Program-made: the position numbers and the translations under genes
DNA from: JBBQSF01 sp038214085
GTDB lineage: Bacteria; Bacteroidota; Bacteroidia; Bacteroidales; CG2-30-32-10
Direction of reading: 5' to 3'
Length of the DNA: 51,554 nt
Assembly (NCBI GenBank): GCA_038214085.1
Contig: JBBQSF010000003.1
Coordinates: forward strand, 1 to 51,554
The notes under the pieces: model-generated
What the model was told of the DNA's origin: nothing
The model's input: the letters and a program-made list of their open reading frames with translations, nothing else
Database searches by the model: none
Shown: positions 34,036 to 42,246 of the stretch, one piece after another
How the letters are laid out: every line of letters starts with the position of its first letter
Position numbering within the stretch: position 1 is the first letter of the stretch

Positions 34036-34737
34036 ATGAAATTTGGCGTTGTAATTTTCCCCGGATCAAACTGCGATCACGATATGATATACGTGCTCGG
34101 AAAAATCATGAACCAGCAGGTTGTTAAGCTCTGGCATAAGGATAAGGATTTACAGAATTGTGATTTTATTGTACTACCCGGTGGCTTTTCTTATGGCGAT
34201 TATCTTCGCTCTGGAGCAATTGCACGTTTTTCGCCTATCATGGAAAAAGTAATCGATTATGCCAATAATGGCGGTTTGCTTTTGGGAGTGTGTAACGGAT
34301 TTCAGATTCTCAGCGAAGCAGGACTTGTGCCAGGAGCATTGCTGCATAACAACAATCAGAAATTTATTTGTAAAAATATTTATATGTCGGCACAAACCAA
34401 TAACAGCCCTGTTACCAGTGCCATTGAAGTTGGCAAAGCACTGAAAATACCCGTGGCTCATGGCGAAGGACGTTATTACGCCGACGAAAAAACTATTCAG
34501 GAACTTGTTGTCAACGACCAGATTTTATTCAAATATTGCAGCGAAACAGGCATAGTGAACGATGACGCAAACCCGAACGGATCATTGCATAATATAGCCG
34601 GTGTTTGCAATAAAAACAGAAATGTATTTGGAATGATGCCGCATCCTGAGCGCGCCTCCGATAATGAATTATCCAACACCGATGGACGCCTGATTTTTGA
34701 ATCGGTATTAAAATCATGTGGCGTTCCGGTTTTATAA
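34036..34737 (+). CDS. purQ: Phosphoribosylformylglycinamidine synthase, glutaminase subunit
   Basis: The protein has 233 residues from ATG 34036. It opens MKFGVVIFPGSNCDHDM. The class I glutamine amidotransferase triad is Cys86 (LLLGVCNGFQILSEAGL), His203 and Glu205 (MMPHPERAS). It supplies ammonia to PurL for the fourth step of purine synthesis. Presence as a separate subunit implies a split PurLQS enzyme; purL and purS are not in the window. An upstream TTG is rejected because it lies in the promoter box. The following glycosyltransferase gene overlaps its last 22 bp if its ATG is used. Confidence 0.94.
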   Translation: MKFGVVIFPGSNCDHDMIYVLGKIMNQQVVKLWHKDKDLQNCDFIVLPGGFSYGDYLRSGAIARFSPIMEKVIDYANNGGLLLGVCNGFQILSEAGLVPGALLHNNNQKFICKNIYMSAQTNNSPVTSAIEVGKALKIPVAHGEGRYYADEKTIQELVVNDQILFKYCSETGIVNDDANPNGSLHNIAGVCNKNRNVFGMMPHPERASDNELSNTDGRLIFESVLKSCGVPVL

Positions 34738-35843
34738 ATCATATTCCGGTTTTGAAAAAGAAAAAAATACTGTTTATTGTTGCACACAGACCGGGGCGAT
34801 CACCGGGACAACGCTTCAGGTTTGAACAGTATCTCAGCTATTTTGAACAATCCGGATTTGAATGTACTTATTCCTATATTATTTCTGAAAAAGACGACAC
34901 TATATTTTATTCCAAAGGGCATTATTTAAAAAAATTTTTGATATTGCTGAAAAGTATTTTTATACGTCTCAGTGATTTGAAAAAGGCACAGAATTTTGAT
35001 ATAATTTATATTTATCGCGAAGCTCTGATGCTGGGCAGTACATTGTTTGAAAGAAAATTCAAAAAAAAAGGAGTAAAAATAATTCTCGATTACGACGATG
35101 CAATATGGCTTCCCGATGTTTCAAATGCAAACTCGAATCTTTCGTGGCTCAAAAACCCTTTGAAAACAGTTACTATTGCCCGATTGTCAGATATGATTTT
35201 TGCAGGAAATAATTTTCTGGCAACATTTGCTAGAGCATACAACAGCAATGTAAAAGTGGTTCCAACTACTTTGGATACTTCAATTTATAATGCTACAATT
35301 CACGAAAAAAAAGCAAACAATGTTGTTTGTATTGGTTGGACAGGTTCTTTAACCACCCTGAAACATTTTGAGCTTGCGATTCCAATTTTTAAAGAACTCG
35401 CGAAAAAATATCCCGAAAAGTTACGCTTTAAAATGATTGCAGATATTCCGTTTGTTACAGATATTGTTTCGGTTGACTTTTGCAAATGGTCGCAGGAAAA
35501 TGAAGTAGTAGATCTCATGGATATTGATATCGGAATTATGCCGCTGCCCGATAACGACTGGGCAAAAGGTAAATGCGGATTTAAAGGATTGCAATACATG
35601 GCGCTTGGAATTCCCACTGTGATGTCGCCAGTGGGTGTAAATTCAGAAATTATTAACAATGGAATAAACGGATTTTTGGCAAGTTCTCATCAAGAATGGA
35701 TCGAACAACTTTCTAAGCTGATTGAATCAGAAGAGCTGCGACTACAACTTGGTGAAAACGGAAGGCAAACTGTGGAAGAAAAATTTTCGGTAAATGTCTG
35801 GCGCGACCAGTACATTGCATATTTTAATGAATTGCTGACCTGA
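34716..35843 (+). CDS. GT4-type glycosyltransferase
   Basis: The protein has 375 residues if the ATG inside purQ is used; a TTG at 34752 would give KKKKILFIVAHRPGRSPGQR as a more typical start and avoid the overlap. The GT-B fold is recognisable: the N-terminal domain with IILDYDDAIWLPDV, and the C-terminal donor domain with VVCIGWTGSLTTLKHFELAI, DIDIGIMPLPDNDWAKGKCG, and FKGLQYMALGIPTVMSPVGV. It probably adds a sugar during surface-polysaccharide or glycan synthesis; donor and acceptor are unknown. It overlaps rnhB by one base. No other glycan genes are nearby. Confidence 0.85.
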   Translation: MWRSGFINHIPVLKKKKILFIVAHRPGRSPGQRFRFEQYLSYFEQSGFECTYSYIISEKDDTIFYSKGHYLKKFLILLKSIFIRLSDLKKAQNFDIIYIYREALMLGSTLFERKFKKKGVKIILDYDDAIWLPDVSNANSNLSWLKNPLKTVTIARLSDMIFAGNNFLATFARAYNSNVKVVPTTLDTSIYNATIHEKKANNVVCIGWTGSLTTLKHFELAIPIFKELAKKYPEKLRFKMIADIPFVTDIVSVDFCKWSQENEVVDLMDIDIGIMPLPDNDWAKGKCGFKGLQYMALGIPTVMSPVGVNSEIINNGINGFLASSHQEWIEQLSKLIESEELRLQLGENGRQTVEEKFSVNVWRDQYIAYFNELLT

Positions 35844-36436
35844 TGCTGAAATCATATTATTCAGGAAATACTGTAGAAGCCGGTTGCGACGAAGCAGGGC
35901 GTGGATGTCTTGCCGGACCTGTGTTTGCGGCAGCAGTTATATTTAAACAGGAATTTTCTCATCCGCTGTTAAACGATTCCAAAAAACTATCTGAAAAAAA
36001 CAGGTTAATACTTAGAGAAATTATCCTTTCACAAGCAATTGCGTATGCTGTGGAACAAGTTGATAATATTAAGATCGATGAAATCAATATTCTTAATGCT
36101 TCATTCCTTGCTATGAATAACGCTGTAAAGCAACTTAAAGTGGTACCTGAACTTCTGCTAATTGACGGAAACCGGTTCAGGAATTCTTGTGCTATTCCGC
36201 ATGTGTGCATAATAAAGGGCGATGGCGAATATGCTTCAATAGCTGCTGCATCAATACTTGCAAAAACTTATCGCGACGAATATATGCTTGAAATTCATCA
36301 GATGTTTCCGCAATATCATTGGAATAAAAACAAAGGTTATGGTACCGCCGATCATTTGCAAGCCATTGCAGAATATGGAATCTGCGAACATCACCGCAAA
36401 TCATTTAACATGAATCCGCAATTGAAACTTTTCTGA
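35843..36436 (+). CDS. rnhB: Ribonuclease HII
   Basis: The protein has 197 residues. The four acidic catalytic residues are visible: Asp16 and Glu17 (GCDEAGRGCLAGPV), Asp108 (LLLIDGNRF) and Asp145 (SILAKTYRDEYM). It cuts RNA at RNA-DNA junctions and removes ribonucleotides from DNA. Its ATG shares one base with the TGA of the glycosyltransferase gene, so it is translated from the same transcript. It ends 52 bp before the converging PepSY-like gene. Confidence 0.95.
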   Translation: MLKSYYSGNTVEAGCDEAGRGCLAGPVFAAAVIFKQEFSHPLLNDSKKLSEKNRLILREIILSQAIAYAVEQVDNIKIDEINILNASFLAMNNAVKQLKVVPELLLIDGNRFRNSCAIPHVCIIKGDGEYASIAAASILAKTYRDEYMLEIHQMFPQYHWNKNKGYGTADHLQAIAEYGICEHHRKSFNMNPQLKLF

Positions 36437-36488
36437 AATTATATTTTAATCAATCTTTCAGCAGGCCAAATGCATTTTGAACTTAAAA

Positions 36489-37637
36489 TTACTCGTCTTT
36501 TTTGATTTCGACAAACTTTCCTTTAATATCAAAGCAAAGCTTAATAAGTTGTTTTGATCCTTCTTTTTTAATATTAACATAGTAAAAAGTTCCTTCTTCA
36601 GTTGAACTGTAAATGGCGTCCTTAATACTGTAGTTTTTATATTTCTGATTGATGTAGGTTTTGATAGGCGAGGGGAGCTCCTTAATGTTGACTTTTTCAA
36701 CCTGATCGGTAACCTTATCTTTTTCAGAGTTTTTGTTGTCCTCATTGATAAATGCATCCGCATCATTTTTGCTTGAAGCAGGAACCACTTTTTTGATAAA
36801 TTTTCCAGTAATTGTATAATACAATTCGAGTGTTCCCTGACCGACGCCTTCTTTTTTAATGAACAGATAATATGTGGATTGAGCAGGCTCTTCTATGAGT
36901 TGCGATACTTTTATTTTAGATCCTTTATAATTTTGCTTAAAGTGGTTAATAATCATTCCAGGAAGTTCTTTTTCAAGAATATCAGCTTTAGTATATATCC
37001 AGTTTCCCTCCCAGTCGAAAGCCGCATATTTTTTTTGCTGTTCCTCGGTATAAGTTGCCAAATAGGTAGTTGTATCCTGTTTCCAGGAAAGAATAGCTGC
37101 TTCCGGAGCTTTTAATTTGAAAGCGCTAAGTACTGCAGGTGGAATTTTTGCTGCGGTTGAATTGTTGCCGGAAGGAGTGGCAAAAAATGCATCAGGAACT
37201 TTCTGATTCAAAAGCGCTCCTTTTAAATCAAAAGTGATTTCTGCAAGTGCATCAACACCTTCTTTTTTAAGCGAAATATAATAATGGTCGTTTTCACCTG
37301 GCGTTTCGCGCATTGCCGATTCCTTTATTTTCGCATCTTTAAAATTTGCAGAAATATAGGTAATAATATCGCCAGGAAGTTCTTTGTAATCTATTTGATA
37401 AAGGGTTTCTGTGCATTTTCCCTCGGGAGTAAATACAGATTTTGTGGTCTGGTTATCGGTTTTGAAGGTGGCAATAAAATTCCCAGAAGATTTTGTCCAG
37501 ACCACTTTCCCTTGCGGTGTAAATTTTTCTTTAAAACTGTTTATTACCTGTGCAGGAAGTTCGCTTTCTTTGTATTCTTGAGAAAAAACGACAGATGAAG
37601 TTAAAACAATGAGAAAAAGTAGAATTGCTTTTTTCAT
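36489..37637 (-). CDS. Secreted PepSY-like (DUF2874-type) repeat protein
   Basis: From ATG 37637 the protein has 382 residues with a signal peptide (MKKAILLFLIVLTSSVVFSQ). The rest is five short alpha/beta units of two kinds. Kind A has a Trp-containing strand and a predicted-value-like end (ELPAQVINSFKEKF with VVWTKSSGNFIATF; KIPPAVLSAFKLKAP with SWKQDTTTYLATY). Kind B has YYxxxKKEG (ELPGDIITYISANFKDAKI with HYYISLKKEG; two more, with YYLFIKKEG and FYYVNIKKEG). The order is A-B-A-B-B. These resemble the PepSY-like units of Bacteroidota periplasmic proteins. The role is unknown. It lies downstream of purA. Confidence 0.75.
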   Translation of the reverse strand: MKKAILLFLIVLTSSVVFSQEYKESELPAQVINSFKEKFTPQGKVVWTKSSGNFIATFKTDNQTTKSVFTPEGKCTETLYQIDYKELPGDIITYISANFKDAKIKESAMRETPGENDHYYISLKKEGVDALAEITFDLKGALLNQKVPDAFFATPSGNNSTAAKIPPAVLSAFKLKAPEAAILSWKQDTTTYLATYTEEQQKKYAAFDWEGNWIYTKADILEKELPGMIINHFKQNYKGSKIKVSQLIEEPAQSTYYLFIKKEGVGQGTLELYYTITGKFIKKVVPASSKNDADAFINEDNKNSEKDKVTDQVEKVNIKELPSPIKTYINQKYKNYSIKDAIYSSTEEGTFYYVNIKKEGSKQLIKLCFDIKGKFVEIKKDE

Positions 37638-37692
37638 ATTAATAGATTTAAAATGCAATAATACTAAAAATTAAGGTATAAAACAGTAAAAT

Positions 37693-39009
37693 TTACCGTT
37701 TTATGGTCTGTAACCTGTCCGGACCAACAGAAATGAAAGTAATAGGAACGCCAGTATATTCTTCAATAAAGCGGATATAACTGTTTAATTCAGTCGGAAA
37801 TTCATCAGTACTGGTCACAGTAGTAAGGTCTTTTTTCCACCCAGCAAGCTCAGTGTAAACCGGTTCTACAGAATCATTGTCATAAGTATAAGGAATATAA
37901 TCAATATTGTTTCCTTGATATTTGTATGCAGTGCAAATTTTAATGGTGTCCAGGTCGCTCAGAACATCTGTTTTCATCATGATAAGTTCAGTAACTCCAT
38001 TAATCATGATGGAGTATTTTAATGCGGGCAGATCAAGCCAGCCGCATCTTCTGGGTCTTCCGGTAGTGGAGCCGAATTCGTTTCCCGTTTTGCGGAGCAT
38101 TTCGCCGGTTTCGTCAAACAGTTCGGTGGGAAATGGACCATTGCCAACACGTGTGCAATAGGCTTTGAAAATTCCATAAACATTTCCAACTCTTGAAGGC
38201 GCAATTCCCAGTCCGGTGCAAACGCCTGCACAAACAGTATTTGAAGAAGTTACAAAAGGGTAAGTTCCGAAATCAACGTCGAGCAAAGAGCCCTGAGCGC
38301 CTTCGGCAAGAATAGTCTTATGCGAGCGGAGGTATTCATTAATCAGTATCTCGCTGTCGACAAATGTAAATTTGCGGAGTGTATCGATTGATTTTAACCA
38401 CAATTTTTCATAATCACGAAAGGAAATGCCATCAACTAGAAATTCATCAATGTTAAAACCGAAACAGGGCTTGTAATATTTCTCCACAAGATCGAGATGG
38501 TTGTTTCTTAACTTTGTGTACGAATCAGTAAAATTACCTTGAGCAATATCGCCGATTCTTAGTCCGTTGCGTGCTACTTTATCTGTATAGGCAGGGCCAA
38601 TACCTTTGAGCGTGGAGCCGATTTTTGCTTTTCCTTTAGCGGCTTCCAGAGCAGCATCCATTAAACGGTGAGTAGGAAGTATGAGGTGTGCCTTTTTTGA
38701 AATCAGCAGATTGTTTTCTGGGATTACATTTCTTGCTCTGAGCTTAATGATTTCTTTTTCAAAGATCACGGGATCAATGACAACTCCATTGCCGATTACA
38801 TTTATTTTTTCTGGATGAAAAATTCCTGACGGAATGATGTGCAGCACATGTTTTATGCCATCAAATTCAAGGGTATGACCGGCATTTGGCCCGCCCTGAA
38901 AACGAGCTATAACATTGTAGCCGGGAGTAAGTACATCTACAATTTTACCTTTTCCTTCGTCGCCCCATTGCAAGCCTAATAGAACATCTGCTTTTTCAGA
39001 TACTGACAT
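37693..39009 (-). CDS. purA: Adenylosuccinate synthetase
   Basis: The protein has 438 residues. The GTP-binding and catalytic start is LGLQWGDEGKGKIVDV with Asp17, and QGGPNAGHT with His45. Later motifs include GIGPAYTDKVARNGLRIGDI, LAEGAQGSLLDVDFGTYPFV, TSSNTVCAGVCTGLGI and STTGRPRRCGWLDL. It joins IMP and aspartate in AMP synthesis. It follows fur by 30 bp in the order spoT-fur-purA, which is familiar in Bacteroidota. Confidence 0.96.
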   Translation of the reverse strand: MSVSEKADVLLGLQWGDEGKGKIVDVLTPGYNVIARFQGGPNAGHTLEFDGIKHVLHIIPSGIFHPEKINVIGNGVVIDPVIFEKEIIKLRARNVIPENNLLISKKAHLILPTHRLMDAALEAAKGKAKIGSTLKGIGPAYTDKVARNGLRIGDIAQGNFTDSYTKLRNNHLDLVEKYYKPCFGFNIDEFLVDGISFRDYEKLWLKSIDTLRKFTFVDSEILINEYLRSHKTILAEGAQGSLLDVDFGTYPFVTSSNTVCAGVCTGLGIAPSRVGNVYGIFKAYCTRVGNGPFPTELFDETGEMLRKTGNEFGSTTGRPRRCGWLDLPALKYSIMINGVTELIMMKTDVLSDLDTIKICTAYKYQGNNIDYIPYTYDNDSVEPVYTELAGWKKDLTTVTSTDEFPTELNSYIRFIEEYTGVPITFISVGPDRLQTIKR

Positions 39010-39039
39010 GATAATGAATATAAAAAATGAAAACTTGGA

Positions 39040-39483
39040 TTAATTGTGTTTGCTGCATCTTCCGTAAATACTCAGGGAATGATGCGAAATTTCAATCTTC
39101 AGATTTTTGGCCACGGAATTAAGTATTTCCTGAATTCTGGGATCGCAAAATTCCTGAACTTCGCCACACTCAATGCAGATAAAATGATCGTGTTGTTTGA
39201 ATTTGAACGCTTTTTCAAACTGTGCTACATTTTTACCAAACTGATGCTTTATCACCAGCTTACAGGCTAAAAGCAACTCTATTGTATTGTATAATGTAGC
39301 TCTGCTCACACGGTATTTGTTGTTTTTCATTCGGATATAAAGTGTTTCAATATCAAAATGACCGTTATAGAGATAAATTTCCTTTAAAATGGTATATCTT
39401 TCCGGGGTTTTACGGTGTCCGTTTGCTTCGAGGTATTTGGTGAACAGTTGTTTTACGTTGTCTAAAGTTTCGAGGTCGCTCAT
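39040..39483 (-). CDS. Fur-family transcriptional regulator with a CxxH second zinc site
   Basis: The protein has 147 residues. The winged helix (about 15-85) contains HRKTPERYTILKEIY and YRVSRATLYNTIELLL. The C-terminal dimer domain has HDHFICIECGEVQEF with C103 and C106. The second structural pair, normally CxxC, reads GRCSKHN at the very C-terminus, so C143 is present but the fourth ligand position is His146. Members sense iron, zinc, manganese or peroxide; the metal cannot be told. It stands between spoT and purA. Confidence 0.9.
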   Translation of the reverse strand: MSDLETLDNVKQLFTKYLEANGHRKTPERYTILKEIYLYNGHFDIETLYIRMKNNKYRVSRATLYNTIELLLACKLVIKHQFGKNVAQFEKAFKFKQHDHFICIECGEVQEFCDPRIQEILNSVAKNLKIEISHHSLSIYGRCSKHN

Positions 39484-39535
39484 GGTTTTTCCTTTAAAAT
39501 TTCCGATAAAGTTATGTAAAAAAAAAGCAATAAAA

Positions 39536-39543
39536 CAAAATTA
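39536..39543 (-). promoter_or_regulatory. Candidate -7 element for fur-purA
   Basis: On the minus strand this reads TAATTTTG, 53 bp before the fur ATG, in the 97-bp gap after spoT. No convincing -33 box is seen. Confidence 0.4.
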
Positions 39544-39580
39544 TTTAAAAAATTTCTAAATAGTAAATGAAAAAAAATTG

Positions 39581-41830
39581 TCAAGCTTTATCAAAACGGA
39601 AAGCCTGCTGGACGCCATCGATTTTTTTGATGTTATTCATTAGCCTGTTCAAATGGCTGGTATCGTGAACATAAAGCATTACAGTGCCTTCAAAGGTACC
39701 TGAGTCGCTTTCTATACTTATAGAGCGGATATTCATATTTAGCTCGTTTGAAATAATCTTGGTAATATTGTTAACAATTCCAACCTTATCAATTCCTATA
39801 ATTTTAATTCCGGCTAAAAAGGCAAGGGACTCATTGTTGGTCCACTTGGCTTTAACCATCCTGTAAGCATATTTCGACAACATGTTTATAGCATTGGGGC
39901 AATTGTTACGGTGGATTTTGATGCCTTCATTAATAGTAACAAAACCAAAAACATCATCTCCTGGAATAGGATTACAGCATGGCGAAAGCGTATACTGAAG
40001 CTTATCCATATTGTCGCCTATAAGCAACATGTCGGGTTTGTTTTTTAATATACTTGAAATGGAAGAAGTTGCCTGTTCGGTAGTTGCTTCGGGTTCTTTT
40101 TTCTGGCGAACAAAAGGAGACGTAAAGAAACGGAACAAACCGGATTTTTCTTTATCCTGCGAATAGGCTTTTATTTCACGCAGGCCAATTGATCCGATTG
40201 CCACCTTATAAAACAAATCCTGTGAATTCGGAAGCTTGAAATAATTAAGCATTTTTGAAATATTTGCCGTGTTAAATTCAATTTTCAGATGGCTTAATTT
40301 ACGCATCAGAATTTCTTTTCCCAACTCAGCAGTTTTTTTCTTTTCTTCTTTAAGTGCTGATTTAATGCGCGATTTTGCTTTTGCAGTGATCACATAATTC
40401 AGCCAGTCTTCCTTGGGTTTTTGTTTTACCGAAGTAATAATTTCAATCTGGTCGCCGCTTTTCAGCTGGTGGCTCAATGGAACAAGTTTGTGGTTTACTT
40501 TGGCACCAATACACTTATCGCCAATCTGGGAGTGAATATTGTAAGCAAAATCGAGTGCCGTTGCCTTTACAGGAAGGGTTTTAAGTTCACCTTTAGGCGT
40601 AAAAACAAACATTTCGTCTGAAAAAAGATTGAGCTTGAAATCATCGAGAAAATCTAAAGCATCGCCATCAGGGCTTTTGAGCAATTCTCTGATTTTTTTC
40701 AGCCATTCGTCCAAACCGCCTTCGTAAGAGTTGTCTTCTTTATCTTCTTTGTATTTCCAATGTGCTGCGTATCCTTTTTCGGCAATTTCGTCCATTCTTT
40801 TTGAGCGTATCTGAACTTCAACCCATTTTCCTGCATTGCTCATAACAGTGGTGTGAAGCGATTCGTATCCGTTTCCTTTTGGATTCGAAATCCAGTCTCT
40901 AAGCCGATCAGGACTAGGTCTGTAAAAATCAGTAACAATTGCATAAGCTCGCCAGCAATCAGATTTTTCATTTTCGGAAAGGCTGTCGATTACAATTCTG
41001 ATTGCAAACAAATCATAAACTTCTTCGAAAGGAATTTGCTTCTTTTTCATCTTTTCCCAAATGGAGTGAATGGATTTGGTGCGGGATAAAATGGTATAAT
41101 TCATTTCCTGTTTGCTGAGCGATTGTTTGATAGGATAAATGAATTTATTGATAAAACGTGATCGTTCTTTCTGTGTATCCTGAATTTTCTGAATGATATT
41201 GTTATATACTTCGGGTTCAGTATATTTAAGAGCAAGATCTTCCAGCTCGCTTTTTATTGCATACAAGCCAAGGCGGTGAGCTAAAGGAGCATATAGATAT
41301 AAGGTTTCGTATGAGATTTTAAGTTGTTTTGGCCTTGTCATTGCATCAAGTGTGCGCATATTGTGAAGGCGGTCGGCAAGTTTGATCAGGATAACTCTTA
41401 CATCATCAGAAAGAGTAAGCAGCATTTTCCTGAAGTTTTCGGCCTGCATTGAAGGAGAAGAGTGATCAAAAATCTCTGATATTTTTGTAAGCCCATCAAT
41501 GATTTTAGCCACTTTTTCGCCAAACAAACCTTTGATATCGGCAAGGGTATAATCGGTATCCTCAACTACATCGTGCAATAGCGCGCAAACAATGGAAGTG
41601 GTGCCAAGTCCAATTTCAGCGGAAGAAATATGGGCAACTGCAATAGGATGATAAATATAGGGTTCGCCGGTTTTGCGACGCATATCCTTGTGCGCTTCAA
41701 CAGCAAGGTTAAAAGCTTTTCGTATGGCTTTTTTATCCTCTATATTGGTGTTGGGCTTGCAAACTTTTAAAAGATTACGGTATCTTTTAATGATTTCTTC
41801 ACGTTCTGTTTCTATGTCAAATTCCTGCAT
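39581..41830 (-). CDS. spoT: Bifunctional (p)ppGpp synthetase/hydrolase, RelA/SpoT
   Basis: The protein has 749 residues. The HD hydrolase domain (about 40-200) has YHPIAVAHI, LLHDVVEDTDYT and KLADRLHNMRTL. The synthetase domain (about 250-380) has RTKSIHSIWEKM, YDLFAIRIVI and NGYESLHTTV. TGS (VFTPKGELKTLPVKATALDF, about 410-470), a zinc-finger/helical middle with LSPCCNPIPGDDV, and a C-terminal ACT domain (from about 675) follow. Motifs of both catalytic domains look intact, so it probably makes and degrades (p)ppGpp. It has its own good promoter and leads spoT-fur-purA. Confidence 0.95.
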   Translation of the reverse strand: MQEFDIETEREEIIKRYRNLLKVCKPNTNIEDKKAIRKAFNLAVEAHKDMRRKTGEPYIYHPIAVAHISSAEIGLGTTSIVCALLHDVVEDTDYTLADIKGLFGEKVAKIIDGLTKISEIFDHSSPSMQAENFRKMLLTLSDDVRVILIKLADRLHNMRTLDAMTRPKQLKISYETLYLYAPLAHRLGLYAIKSELEDLALKYTEPEVYNNIIQKIQDTQKERSRFINKFIYPIKQSLSKQEMNYTILSRTKSIHSIWEKMKKKQIPFEEVYDLFAIRIVIDSLSENEKSDCWRAYAIVTDFYRPSPDRLRDWISNPKGNGYESLHTTVMSNAGKWVEVQIRSKRMDEIAEKGYAAHWKYKEDKEDNSYEGGLDEWLKKIRELLKSPDGDALDFLDDFKLNLFSDEMFVFTPKGELKTLPVKATALDFAYNIHSQIGDKCIGAKVNHKLVPLSHQLKSGDQIEIITSVKQKPKEDWLNYVITAKAKSRIKSALKEEKKKTAELGKEILMRKLSHLKIEFNTANISKMLNYFKLPNSQDLFYKVAIGSIGLREIKAYSQDKEKSGLFRFFTSPFVRQKKEPEATTEQATSSISSILKNKPDMLLIGDNMDKLQYTLSPCCNPIPGDDVFGFVTINEGIKIHRNNCPNAINMLSKYAYRMVKAKWTNNESLAFLAGIKIIGIDKVGIVNNITKIISNELNMNIRSISIESDSGTFEGTVMLYVHDTSHLNRLMNNIKKIDGVQQAFRFDKA

Positions 41831-42246
41831 CTTGTCCTTTAATCCTTATATATTGTGACAAAAGTAAAGCATTTTTAAGAGAAAGGCAACTTAAAAAATT
41901 CAGCAAATTTAAATTCGGATTTCCAATAAAAAACAACCATATTTAAAAAATAAAAATAAAAACTAAAACGGTTTAATTTTGTTTTTGACATCAGCAGTGA
42001 TTGTAATATATTAGTATAATATTTTGAATATTAAAGTATTATGTATATATGCTTACATAAAATACTGAAAAACATAGGATTAGTAAATAGGCATTACTTA
42101 CTTGCGTTAAAATTCCATTAAAAAGCGAAATTATTCGATAAAAAAGTATAATAATTTTTTTTTATATGGCTATTAATGTGTAATATTGTAAGTTAAATAA
42201 ATATAGTAAATAAATAAATCCAAATAATTAATTAATAGTTTTTTTT
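41831..42246. other. AT-rich divergent intergenic region
   Basis: This 416-bp gap separates spoT (leftward) from the giant secreted protein (rightward). It holds the spoT promoter, an isolated TAATTTTG at 41974-41981 that might serve the giant gene from 265 bp away, and a small hairpin (GTATTATGTA...TACATAAAATAC, 42036-42065). No coding frame is seen. The final 200 bp before the giant gene are almost pure A/T with no clear promoter box. Confidence 0.6.
41859..41890 (-). promoter_or_regulatory. Promoter of spoT
   Basis: On the minus strand TTG (41889-41887) is followed by 20 bp and TACTTTTG (41866-41859), 28 bp before the spoT ATG. Both boxes fit the Bacteroidota consensus. Confidence 0.7.

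Noticed and set aside
37638..37658. Upstream TTG start for the PepSY-like protein
   Set aside because: The ATG at 37637 begins a clean signal peptide; the added residues would put charged residues before it.
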